Assembly (NCBI RefSeq): GCF_001949145.1
Contig: NW_019091537.1
Coordinates: 386,647-450,646 of the forward strand
Direction of reading: 5' to 3'
Source of the DNA: Acanthaster planci
Taxonomy: Eukaryota; Echinodermata; Asteroidea; Valvatida; Acanthasteridae
Length of the DNA: 64,000 bases
The position numbers were made by a program, and so were the translations under genes. The notes below the pieces were generated by a model, which was given only the letters and a program-made list of their open reading frames with translations, did no database searches and had not been told where the DNA came from. Below are positions 20,886-32,680 of this stretch, piece by piece. Position 1 is the stretch's first letter. Every line of letters starts with the position of its first letter.

Positions 20886-22267
20886 AACCTTTAACACGCT
20901 TCCCGGTGCCTTTTCTATTGCTCATCTGAATATACGGAGCCTAGTAAAGAACCTCGACCAGCTTAAAATTATTATGTCTATGGCTCCTTTCAACATCCTT
21001 TGTTTGAATGAAACATTTTGCGACAATTCAATTTCAGATGAGGAAATCAAACTTCCAGGCTTTGAAATTGTCAGAAAAGATACAAATCGCCATGGTGGTG
21101 GGGTTGCCATATACATTCGCTGGAATTTGCCTTATGCCCGGCGTACTAATCTGGAGACGGTCGGCATTGAATGTATTTGGGTTGAGATAAAGCACAAGCA
21201 CAGAAAATCTGTTCTTGTATGTTCTGTTTATAGGCCCCCATCGACACCAGAGGTATTTATCGACAAACTAAATGATTTGCTAGATAAAGCATCTTGTGAT
21301 TGTAAAGAAATGCTTATCTTGGGTAATTTTACTATTGACTCCTTAAATGCAAATTCATCCTTTAATTTATTGTCCTGTTTTATTCTTTATCAGCTAGCAC
21401 AACTTATCCGAGATCCAAAACGAGTTACAAAGACCTCCAAAAGTGCCGTTTGTTACCTCTCGGCCAGAATTAATAACTGAAAGTGGCGTTTGCTTATTGT
21501 AGTTAGCGGTCACTATCTTATCTATGGTATACATGAGTGGAACAATCCGAAACTGAAAGGCGGCTATATTAATTTCAGATCGTTTGCGAACATTAATTAT
21601 GATGCGTTTGCAGATGATCTTGCTGCTGCCCCATGGCATCGCGTTTTTATTGTCACAATGTTGACGATGCTTGGTCTTTGTGGCACTCTACACTAATGAA
21701 TATTATTGATTTACATGTTCCCGTAAAAACTAAACGTGTCCGTAGTACATCTCTGCCCTGGTTAAGCACCGAAATTGTTCATCTGATGCGCGCGTGTACG
21801 TGACCGCATCCACACAATGGCTGGACGGACGGTCTGGTTCGCCCAATGACTGGGTCAATTACAAAAAGTTACGTAACATGGTGACTTCCAAAATACGATT
21901 TGAGAAGAGCAACTATTATGTTTCCACAACTGAGTTGAACAAAGGCAATTCTTCTACCATCTGGAAAACAATTAAGGGGATCCTTCCCAATAAAGAAAAG
22001 CCAGTTCCCAATTCGGTTGTAGTAGATGGTGAGCATTCAGAAGGTCACAGCGACATTGCCTACGCATTCAATGAACACTTTTCAACTGTAGCCAAGTGTA
22101 TGGTTGGTAACAGGTACGCTCAGAATAAGAGTGATGGTAGCGATAATCTCCATGTTTCAGCGCACCACGAACGCAAGTTTATGCTGTCTGAAATCACTGA
22201 AGCTTTTGTGCAAAAACAGATCGATTCAGTGTCAGCTAGGAAAACTACAGGCCGGACGGCAAGATAA
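20886..22267 (+). mobile_element. L2/CR1-like LINE, endonuclease and linker fragment
   Basis: The frame from about 20895 to 21480 gives an apurinic-type endonuclease: FSIAHLNIRSLVKNLDQLK, LCLNETFCDNSISDEE, RHGGGVAIYIRWNL, VCSVYRPPSTPEVF and LILGNFTIDSL. The usual GDFN reads GNFT. After frame breaks, 21794-22267 gives the linker before reverse transcriptase (NDWVNYKKLRNMVTSKIR, STIWKTIKGILPNKE, AYAFNEHFSTV). It stops where an A/G-rich stretch begins at about 22260, before any reverse transcriptase, so the 3' half is missing. Confidence 0.85.
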
Positions 22268-24130
22268 GGAGAAAAACAAGGAGCAACAAAAGAAGCAAAA
22301 GGACCTAAAAGAGATTATTGTTTATTTTTGCATTTGCTCCTCTCTGTGTTTTTTCTGTGCTCTTTTTTGTTGCTCCCTTTTGCTCTAGTTTGCTCTTTTT
22401 TCTCATTCCTCTCATACGTAGCGCAATCCTTTCCTTACAAAGGTCAAGCTGCAGTGCATAAAATTTTACCCTTGCACCTACTCCATATCCATTCTCACTG
22501 ATGCAAAAGGTCAAACTGTACAGAAATTTAACCATTAAAATTCATCTACATAAGGTATACCCGACCTTGTCATATTTCTTAGCAAAGTGTGCCGAAAGTC
22601 CACGCCAACTACTTTGGGTGGAATCTTTTCTTCATATACCTGCCGCGGATGCTTAAAAATGTGATTACCCCTTTTCTGGCGTGGTCTTCGTACAAGCAAA
22701 TACAATGCGACGACTTTGCATATTGTAGCGTGTGTAAGGTTAGAACGGCCTGACGAATTTGATTCGATATTTATAAAGGCCTGAGACACGGGAGCCGATT
22801 GACGCAACAGTAATTTGGTTAAATCTGAACAACAACGGTTGATTATGGATTTATGAACACCGCACAAAGGGGAAAATATATGAATGGGTCCAACCCCCGT
22901 TAAAAAGTTTCAGAAATGTATATTGCCTGTTGTATTCTGTGAGAAGAATATTTAAATGCGTGCTTAAGAAATCAGTGTTTGGATGTAAGTTGACAAGTTT
23001 AAGAAACAACACCAGAAAAGCTGTCTCTAAAAGTCTAGAAAATCTGAGTTATGTGCTTCATTTGTGAGAGTCCTCGACGGCCGTATTTCTGCAACTCAAA
23101 AAGCAGATGCTGCGTGTCAGCACTAGTTAAAATTCTTAGAGTAACTTGTATAGCTTCATGTATATAAATTAAAGTTAGCTTTAAAGGGCTTCGTGATGCT
23201 TTTTTTGCCCATAAGCTATGCAAAAATCATTCCAATTGTCTGTTGAATAAAAACATTTAGGAAAATAACAATGAATGTAATCTATATTGTCACCAACGTC
23301 AGACGAAATATAAACATGCTCAACATGTTCATTTTAGTTTGGTTTCATTTAATGAAGAACATGCGGTAGGAAGGATGCATTTTAGAAAAATGCAAAAAAA
23401 TGTTACGTTTTTAATACTCCTTGGGCCATGTCAGATAAGAGAACATTTTAAGGAATCTAAATGGAATTTTGTTATTTCATGTTACTATATGAAATGTACA
23501 GAATAAAAGTTCAGCCCCTTCAGTCTGCTAAAACCTTTTAGTGTTTCCATCCAATGACTAGACATTTTCTGAGTTCTATTCAAGCTTATAGCGACGGGGG
23601 GAGGGTGAATATAAAAGGAAAGGATACGCATGAATTCGCTTTCACCTGCATCGGGATTTCCCCAGGAATTTCCATGTCACTTTTAAAGTACTGAAATTCC
23701 TGTATTGTATGCAAATAATGAAAACTTCATTCAAGACCGAACGAAAGGGGCTGAAAGGAAAGACATGGGCCTGTTCAGTGCACACTTTGAAAAACCTTAC
23801 AGGAAATAAGTTTACTGATCAGGCATTACGGTTATAGGGTGGGCCAAATGTAACAACTCCAATGGTTAAAAGGAACACAAGTTTAATAATATTTTAGTTA
23901 GTTGTATAACTTCAGTTTACACTCTGTCTGTTCGGTTCAATTCCTGACACTTTAATACAGGGTGCCTAATTGAGCTTGTAATCATAAATGCACTATACCA
24001 TATGGTATCCCCTGCGTGGGAAAAATGCCAATAGTTTGCACGCAGGTCATATCTCACAACGCTTCGTATGGGGTTTTGATGTTGACCAGTACACAATGTT
24101 GCTGACAATGTTGTTGTTTCCTTGACTCGT
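22268..24130. other. Intergenic upstream of the third ZU5-Death gene
   Basis: 22268-22400 is purine-rich then pyrimidine-rich. GGAGCAACAAAA (near 22281) pairs with TTTTTTGTTGCTCC (near 22364), a small foldback that interrupts the LINE. The rest is A+T-rich with no supported gene. The promoter and non-coding first exon of the next gene may lie here, but I cannot place them. Confidence 0.45.
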
Positions 24131-24145
24131 TCCAGGTATTAAACC

Positions 24146-27100
24146 ATGAGTCAGAGACGTCGAGCAAGTGCGGCAGACACCATTGCCCCAGCCTCACCCA
24201 CCGGCGGCCGGCAGTCATCGCTCATCGAAGATTACGATGGTAAAATTCCAATCGTGAATAGAATGAGCCGCGACACGACAACTTTAGATGAAGGCTTCGC
24301 GTCCTTGGGGAACTTGAATGATGACAGCAGGGAAGATGCTCGGGTAACGCCAGGGTCTTTCTGCAAACATCGACGACCCGTCAGCAGTTCCTCGTTCACA
24401 ACCACGTCTTCATCAGAAAATGAAAACATTATTGGCGACACGAGGCTGGCAGGAGTAAGTGGAGAAGCGGAAAGGTCCCTTATGGAAGACAAAGAAGGGT
24501 CGTGCAAAGCTCAAGAAGGGGAAGGAAGTCCGGGTGCATCGGAGCTACTTGGCAAAGGAAATAACATTAGCGTTCCCCTTGCCACACCAGGCCTATCTGT
24601 CAAGGCTGACTACAGATGTTCACCCAAGAGATTACCAAGGGCATCTTTTGACGAGGCTGCACAAGTGGTCATGAAAAATGGTACAAAAAGTGGGCTGGTG
24701 ACTCAGGTCACAGTGGACTCCATCAACCTGAACGAGGTTTACTCGTACGCGCCGAACGAACGCAAAGGAAGCGATGTTAGTGAATTCTCGCTGGTGGATA
24801 TCGGATCAGAGCGGAGCAGTAGTGTAGATAGCGCCATCGACATGACCTTAAGATCCAGAGCCAGCGTGGCAAGAGCTTCTATTTATGAGCCCATTTTGGA
24901 GTCTGCTGATCTGGAGGAGAGGGCAGCGGAGCCCAATGTCGGAACTGAGGAAGGTGGAGACCTGCAGGTACGTCCACCGACTCTGGATTTTCCCCAACAT
25001 CCTCCAGAAACTTGCCAGACTGAGCTCCGGATAAGTGCCGTCAATTTGCACAGGCCACATCCATTTGTGCGGTTTGTCCGATATATTTTACGTTTACTGA
25101 GCATCTGCATTCCCCGCTCACTAGCGAGGTCCGTCCCAGTGCCATTAACAAACTACGCATTCTCGGGGAGCGAAGAAGATGAGACTCATCCGTCAGCAGC
25201 TGAGGATCGTAAGTCGTCTGACGCCCAGAACTCTTGTTTCCCACCACCGACTCTGGAGCCAACGTGGCGATCACACCCAACGCATAACCCACAGCCATCA
25301 CCACCGCCACCACCAGTCTCACCACCTTCCACCCCACGGGCATCTGCAAGCTGCCCCCCTGACATTCCTTTGAAAGATTTTCTCTTGTCATTTGATCGCA
25401 CGCGTTCAAAAGCGGAAGACGCGGGCCTGAATGTCATTGGACGAATGGTTCAGATCGCCAACTTCGCTGCCGCCATGCTGGATAGTCGTGGCGGGTTTCT
25501 GTCCATTGATGCCTTGGATGTTCATCTGTATGTCCCACCCGGTGCCATACCTTTTGCGGAATTACCTCAGAGAGTATACATCTATGTCCAAGGAGGTCTG
25601 ACCAGTGGTCGCAACTACGTCACTCCGTACGTCCACTGTGGACCCTCGGGATATCATTTCAAAAAGGATGTCGCCTTAACCTTGCCGCACTGTGCAAAGG
25701 GTGATCAGGAGTTCACTTTCGAGAAGACTTCATCGGCAAGAAGCACAGTCCTTCAGGATCCAGATGTTGCCGTGCTCATTCAGTCAGAATCGGTCACCTT
25801 GACGATGGATCATTTCTGTGGAATTGGAGCCCACGGGTCCTGCAAATCCTTACTAGTCTGTGCATTCATAAAACATATCGGAAAAGACTTGTACATCCAC
25901 ATTCGAGTCTTTAACAACACGAAAGTAAATTTCAAGGTATTAGTTCATTGAATCTCTGAAATGTAAAATACGAATCAACTGCAAAAAGTGACCTGAAACA
26001 CATAAATCAAATAGAGCACCTGACCTTTCGACCCTAGCAAAACAGGTTTCAAAGGCAGGTGCCTATGAGACGGGTTCTGATAGGACAAAAAACGTCAGGC
26101 CCTGTAAGTTTTAATTTTTTCAAGGTGCTCGTTTGAGAATATGTTTCATTTGAAAACATATATCCCTTATGTGAGTCGTTATATTCTTCACTATTCGCCG
26201 TTGTTTAACTATCTTGCAGCTGCTTGCTTGCTTGCTTTCTGTCAACAGCAGGTTCTTTTTTATTTTGTAGGAAGTTGAAAAGGAAGAGCAAGATCAGGGA
26301 TTCGTTTTAGGACCCTCTCGCCAGGAATTGCTGGAGCCACAAAGGGAAAATCCAGTCGTGATCACATTTCAATTATCGACGGAGAAGTGGGAAATCACTC
26401 ATCCAGAGTCTACACTTGTTGCTGAACAGGTATACACTTAGGCTAACGAAAACGAAATAACCTACTATACCACCGCACAAGCCGGCGCTGTATAAGCATG
26501 TAAGCTATAGTCACTTCTCACTGGGTGGAAATGACGTCATACAAAGAAACAGCATCAAAGACGTCTTAAACTATAAGTCATTGATCAACTCGCAGTTGTA
26601 GGCCCAGGAATGACTTGCAATAGACCAGCATCTGATTTATCATTGTTTCACTTTCAGAGAATCCAACCTGAGTACTTATGGAGACAGTGCAGTTCAGATT
26701 CCGTGGAAACTTTCCCATCGAAATCGTTTAGTGCACGTTGCCCCTCGCTGTCAGGCAGTGACACATTCAGTGGCGTCTTGAGGGTCTTCCAAGAGGGGAA
26801 GGAAGACGCCGCCGTCGTACTTACCATAGAATCACCGGGGAAGGTCGGCACTTTCAAGGTATGATTCCTTTCCGAGGGATTTCTGTTGTAAATGCACGTA
26901 AAATGTTTCAAACATTCAGCCCCCTCTTTCTAAGTTCTGCTTTTAGGTTATAAAATTTATTTCCACCCGTGTTAACTGTGCAGAGGGCGCTCTGCCAATT
27001 AATTTCATTGCAAGACTCCCTACAGCAATACGCTACCTGTGCATTAATTTCCAAAGTAAAAGTAGAAACGGACAAAATTCTCAAAAGACAGAATCTATAT

Positions 27101-27721
27101 CATGAATATTGATTGAATTTGGCTTCAATGTGTTATTTTAACACCCCTTAGTTTGCACACTAATTCCTGTCAAATGGATTTTCTTTTTTTAAACAGAAAC
27201 ATCCGACATCCAACGAGTTGGACGCTTTGATGTTTGATGAGCTAAAACGATACGACAGGATCTGTGTCGCTGGATTAATGGATCCATGTATTTTCAACAA
27301 GCTTTGTGATAAACTTGACAAGCCACTGGATGGAGGCACGAACTGGCACCATCTCCCAGAGTACCTAATGGAGGACGGTGATCATGGCCACGGCTGGGTC
27401 GCGAGCATCGAAGCGAAGGCACGAAGTCAAGGTCGTAGTCCAACAGAACTCGTCCTCATCACGTTTTTCACAGCTTCCAGAGGAAAGGGAAAGCAGCAAA
27501 CCTTGAGGGATCTGAACAGTGGTCTATCTAAATTGTGCGAAGCACGACAAGATATACAGTTTGCCGTAGATGCCACTGAACGGAAATTAAGGGAGTGTGA
27601 GGATGAAAGTAAACTAACAAATAAGAAAAGACAGTCAAAAGACAGTAAATACTATTCCTCAGCCAGTGTTCCCGAAGAATTCTTCAAAACAGTACAGATA
27701 GTTGAAGGTCCTTTAGTTTGA
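24146..27721 (+). CDS. ZU5-UPA-Death protein (UNC5CL-like)
   Basis: Four coding exons: 24146-25936, 26271-26429, 26658-26858 and 27197-27721 (TGA). All have GT-AG borders and phase 0 joins, giving 891 residues. The start follows an acceptor (CTCGTTCCAG, ending 24135), implying a non-coding first exon. Residues 1-400 are a long Ser/Pro-rich disordered region. It has a basic hydrophobic Cys patch (RFVRYILRLLSICIPRSLAR, about 309-328) and a polyproline stretch near 392-400. ZU5 spans about 430-535 (GGFLSIDALDVHLYVPPGAI, DVALTLPHCA). UPA spans about 560-717. The Death domain spans about 735-845 (NKLCDKLDKP, WHHLPEYL, SPTELVLITFFTASRGKGK). Known relatives are adaptor or receptor tails; function here is inferred. 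The ESGxxS tail of its two neighbours is absent. Confidence 0.88.
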
Positions 27722-27724
27722 ATT

Positions 27725-29366
27725 CGTTTGCTCCTGCTCTTTACCCTGGTGAAACAGCAACAACCAAGAGATATTGAAAAGAACTTCAAGGTAACACGGT
27801 GACTAGGGAATACCTTCCTCCATCTAATTTTTGACCATAAATTTATATGTAGTTTTCTCGAAAGAAAAATAATAATAGATATGAACGGCCAGGTGAAAAA
27901 GCCCAGCATTTAAAAAGTCATTTCCCCATTTCTCTTGACAATACTTGCCGGGCAGAGGTTTAGGGTCAAATAGCGGTTGTACAGTATATTGCCGTAATCT
28001 TACGTGGTGCATACTTCATGATTGTATGGAAGATCTAGGTTAATGATGAATTAATCATGGTTATGGAAATCAAGATTATTTCTAACTGGTCAGTATTTGT
28101 CATCTTTAATGAGCATTACTTTCAGATCATAGGTCCGTATACTTCATTCTGCCGAAGTGCATAGAATAACCCTGTTGTCATTTTCCCACAATGGGTTACA
28201 TCGAAGACTGCCAATGCGGCCTTTGATCTTTGCTGCTATCAAATGGCATTAACTGATACTTAAAACTGATTTAAAACACCAAAATAACTTGAACATGAAT
28301 TCGCTGCAGTTCTATTGAATCCAAGCAATAAAGTAGTTGTTGGCAAAATGAGATCGGCGACCTGTTTAGAAACATGGAGTACTGCAGGTACACACGCACT
28401 ACACGTGTTTCCAGAGATTGAACATGACCCAGTTCGTTTTCCAACTGCACGTTATGCACATTTCACTATTTTGGATCTCGACCCCTGGGTGAAAACGGGA
28501 TTAATACGCACAAGTGTGTAGGTCTGGTGGCAACCTGAGGTGCACTCTGAACTGTTTCATTATTTTTCGAAAAAAAAAATTACACTTCTTGCAAAAATGT
28601 ATCTACTAAAATGACCTATGAAAGTATGCTGCAAACTGCTTAAAAATGTTGCCTTCATGGCAAATAACAATTTTACGCACATGAAGCGGATTGCATTATC
28701 GATATCTTGGATAAAAACGTGCAGCTTTGGCGTCACATTACTGGAGTAACATACTAGCTTATTCGTTAAATCCGGTTTAAACGTCAAAAAGAGTGACGTG
28801 CATTTAATCAAACAGATCTCACTCGGGTACCTTTCTCAATAAAACAGAAACATTTCCCCTCTGAATTGTGTGCTCTTTAAATGAAAGGGTTAAAGTTCAC
28901 TCTTTGAAAACAAAAAGTACAAGTCAAGATGAAAGGCCGTTAGTGTACATTACGTACGAAAGGTGGCAACTGCTTTACCGAGAATACCAATGCTAACTCA
29001 GTAACAACTTCGAAAAGTAACTTGATACAATGTTCTGACATGAACTTTTAAATTATAAATAGTTCGTGAAAATCCTATTGTGCATAGACCCTAGACAGAA
29101 ATTCCCATGCCTTTTTGTTTATTTTGTGGTTGTTATAATGTAACTGAATATATTCAGATTTTGTATTAGTCAGACTTAAAATATAAACATCTATCAAAAA
29201 TATCGCCATACACATTATTTTTTAAGTATATTTATTCTGAAAATACCTTCTATATTATACTCAGGTATGACGGTGTCTAAATTGGGTGACATTAGTTCTT
29301 AGTTTGAACTTTACCGTCCTTATGTAGCTTCGCTTAATTCTGACTAAGTCACTCACGGGCGATTCA
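27725..29366. other. 3' flank of the third gene, then intergenic
   Basis: Candidate AATAAA hexamers lie at 28327 and 28839, 600-1100 bases past the stop at 27721. Neither is compelling. No further exon or repeat was recognised. Confidence 0.4.
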
Positions 29367-29372
29367 TAATTA

Positions 29373-29489
29373 TGCGCTTCCAAGAGTTGGTCAATGCGCG
29401 AAATCTGTCGACTTTCCAAACGAGCATTGGGTCGACAGATTTTGCGCATGGTGATTGGCCAGTGCGTTGCAAACTCTTGGAGGCACACT
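29373..29489. repeat. Palindromic MITE family, copy 2
   Basis: Arms GCGCTTCCAAGAGTTGG and GCAAACTCTTGGAGG. Inner arms AATCTGTCGAC and GTCGACAGATT surround TTTCCAAACGAGCATTGG. It is the copy with the cleanest inner stem in this window. Confidence 0.85.
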
Positions 29490-30154
29490 ATAGTCATACG
29501 CCCGTGGTACTTTGTAAAGGTAAAAATAGTGTTATCTCATTAACATGCAAAAATACAAACAAACGGGTTGAGTCTGACTGCGACATTTGATACGAGTGCT
29601 ATATCTTATTATTTGCAACACACACCCCAAAGAACGTCTTTGATTAGGTTGCCGGTGTCCGACTGTCCGGCCTTAAAACGCGCCTATTGTAAGCAAATGA
29701 AGCCACAAAATGATGGACCCGGCGCTGGAGAGCACGCTCACAATTAGACAGACGCTTAGCTGAAAATCTTGCTCAGCAAATTTATAAACTAAGCAATAGA
29801 CCTTTCTTTCTTTTACAAATACGGTCAAAGTTTGCAGTTTTATCACTTTTTCAAGCAAGCAACGTGACATCCCAGGGAATATAAACACGGATGTCGCATA
29901 AAAAGTCTGCACTCCCTTAATGGCAGCCTGATATGGATCACGTGCGTCCTAAAGTAAAGCACACTTAAGATGGAAAGCTTGCGGTAAACACCATGCAGTA
30001 TCTCTTTTTTTGAGTCTGTGTGGTTCTGATAAGAACTGGAGAGGCTCAACGTTTCGGACAGTGTGCTCTGAGACTGAAGTGCCGTGGAGATGTGGTGGAG
30101 TTCCTCGCGTAGGTGTTCTTGGTCGCATATGTTGTAAGCTCGGCGGATGAGGGC

Positions 30155-30432
30155 NNNNNNNNNNNNNNNNNNNNNNNNNNNNNNNNNNNNNNNNNNNNNN
30201 NNNNNNNNNNNNNNNNNNNNNNNNNNNNNNNNNNNNNNNNNNNNNNNNNNNNNNNNNNNNNNNNNNNNNNNNNNNNNNNNNNNNNNNNNNNNNNNNNNNN
30301 NNNNNNNNNNNNNNNNNNNNNNNNNNNNNNNNNNNNNNNNNNNNNNNNNNNNNNNNNNNNNNNNNNNNNNNNNNNNNNNNNNNNNNNNNNNNNNNNNNNN
30401 NNNNNNNNNNNNNNNNNNNNNNNNNNNNNNNN
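30155..30432. other. Assembly gap (278 N)
   Basis: Run of N inside the Penelope-like composite. Reading frames crossing it are not evidence for protein. Confidence 1.
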
Positions 30433-30618
30433 CCGGAGCCAGATCTTGGGGCAGTAGTCTGCTGTGGCGATGGCGGCATCTTGCGTTGGATGGACGCAGC
30501 TGTCGGTATAGCTGTTCTGTGATGTTCCCAGAGCGGTGGAGGGAGAGAAGCTTCTGCTGCAACTTTCTCTCGGTGGCTGCCGTGGGGTCTCTTCGAAGTT
30601 CACGGTAGCTGCCGTAAA

Positions 30619-30770
30619 GTGTACATCGGAGAGACTGGTAGGGGCCTCCCTACCAGGATCAAAGAACACAGAGCGCATGGCAAAAAGGGGGAATATGAGA
30701 AGTCAGCCATCATCAAACATTCCCACGCCGAAGACCACACCATCAACTGGGAAGAATCTGGCAGCCCCTC
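30619..30770 (+). pseudogene. GIY-YIG endonuclease fragment of a Penelope-like element
   Basis: Reads VYIGETGRGLPTRIKEH, then AIIKHSHAEDHTINWEESG. This is the GIY-YIG core as found in Penelope-like elements, where it is joined to reverse transcriptase: YIGET, the R of GRGL, and a downstream HxxxxxHxINWE. The sequence after about 30770 becomes proline-rich and degenerate. Only this domain is preserved. Confidence 0.75.
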
Positions 30771-31111
30771 CTCACCTCCCGGTCCGATAGGTCCTCTATA
30801 CCCTAAGACTCCCCCCCCCGCCCAGGGTCTCCTATACCCAGGCCACCTTCCCCCACCACAGCCCATCACCAACTTACATGCATCAGTACCCAGGAGGATC
30901 CACCGTTCCACCTGACCACACAGCAGGATCCATCACACTCCAGTACCTCCAACCAGCATATAAGCCCCACTCCCTGTCGGCATCTCTTCAGTCTCCTGAC
31001 AACGGACAGAGCACACTGTCCGAAACGTTGAGCCTCTCCGGTTCTTATCAGAACCACACAGACTCAAAAAAGAGATACTGCATGGTGTTTACCGCAAGCT
31101 TTCCATCTTAG

Positions 31112-32680
31112 TTGTCTGTCACCATGAATAGCTTGAAATCCCATCTAAAGCACACTTGTAAACAAAGCGTGATTTGATTATGTTACAGGTCTGGGGAATT
31201 AAAAATTTTTCGTTTCTGTGCAATCAAATTACTCAGTGTACCAGATTTTATTCAAATTTAACTCGCACATGGCTCATTGGACCCCTGTTTACGCCTAGCT
31301 TCTTTGACAAATTTTGTTTCAACAGAAGTTGGTCTGGGATCGATCTGATGTGGTAAGGTCCCATTGCACTCCAAGGACAACCAGGAAGACCCCGCTACGT
31401 TAAACATTTTATTTAAACATAGCTAAGACGGGATGAAACTCGGAAAATTGGATGAAACATTGTTCTTTCAAGATCGTGCTGGGTTGTTACTGCGTTGTCC
31501 GCGCGTGTGTTAAGTTCGCATCACAATCTCGGCACAACTAAACTGAGAGCGAGTCCTGGACTCTTCTAAGATGCAATCAGATAATTCATGATAAAAAAAA
31601 CAGATTTCAAGACGATTGTAGGCCTACTACAACCATTAACAGATCATGGTATGAATGCATGTTGCTGTATAACGTATGCAGTATAGCAACCTGCCGTCAT
31701 ATACTTCCAATCATTCCCTTTGTAAATTGGCCGAAACAGTGCACCCAATTAGTTCTCTGACGGGAACGTCATAAAATTCTTCTGGATCGAGCTTCGCCTG
31801 TATCCTACGTCTATATAGATCCTACTACGTTGTTGATACGCCAAGACTGCGTGTATGCTGTTTTTACTAGACAGTTAATACGCTGTCACTGCGATTTGAT
31901 ACCACTACGATCCTGCTTCGTTAATTTGAACGTGCTCAAATTCCTACGATGTACAAGATCTCACCACGTTTGGCCACGCTCTCCCGATTTTTGAGGACGT
32001 GGTAAAGAACGTGTTTAAATGTCATGGGGATTTAAGGGGCTGGGATTTTTAGCCGTGACTTGGGAAATATGAAATTTTCACTGGGATGGAGTGTAAATCG
32101 GATTAGCGTAATGGTTCTTTCCTTGCCTTCCACGTCTGCTTGAGGTTCGATTCCTAACTCGGTCCACGTATGGAGTGGGTTTTCAGTCCCTACTTGAGTC
32201 CTTGGGTTTCACCTAGAATATTCCTCTGAGTTGTTTCTTCCACCTTTAAATCTGTAACAGCTTCTCATTGTCCCTGGGTTTCTTCAGGCTTGCGAGCTAT
32301 TGGGCACTTTTGAGGAATCCTCGGTGTCATTACAGGAAATAAATAAAATAGTAATAATAATAATAAAGGGTTTCGGCTTAAAGTTTGCCCACCGGGTATG
32401 AAAAACACACTGTGGTCAAAACAAAGAAGCCAAAACCAACAAACGTGAGCCAACTCTAGCGTGCTTAATGTCAATAATTATTAATAAAAAAACACTATTT
32501 TAAGTGCAGGTGAGGTCTGCTATTACAAACCTACACCAAACAGTCGCCAAATATGCAAATTTCCTCTGCGTCTGATTATATTCGCTAAAATCTTGATCAA
32601 TCATAGTGCGCCCTCTATGCCAATGATGCATAGCGGAGCGGCCGCCAAGTCCTTCTTTTTCGGTGTAGAAATCGTCTGAG
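31112..32680. other. Intergenic, nothing recognised
   Basis: Contains a small (AAT)n run near 32350. No exon, transposon protein or paired repeat was seen. Confidence 0.5.

Larger units (their letters stand above)
29967..31109. mobile_element. Penelope-like element composite with about 103-bp inverted ends
   Basis: Left arm 29967-30070 and right arm 31007-31109 are near-perfect inverted copies; each encodes, reading outward, LSETLSLS followed by YQNHTDSKK. Between them, minus-strand frames on both sides of an N gap recall Penelope-type reverse transcriptase: KLLSLHRSGNITEQLYRQL near 30560-30500, and IRRAYNICDQEHLREELHHI near 30150-30090. A GIY-YIG nuclease fragment runs outward on the plus strand (30619-30770). 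The reverse transcriptase and nuclease parts therefore diverge, so this is a rearranged or paired insertion, not one linear element. Confidence 0.7.

Noticed and set aside
29843-30678. Long open frames of 114-239 codons crossing 30155-30432
   Set aside because: They are open only because the N run contains no stops; the flanking parts are decayed Penelope-like sequence.
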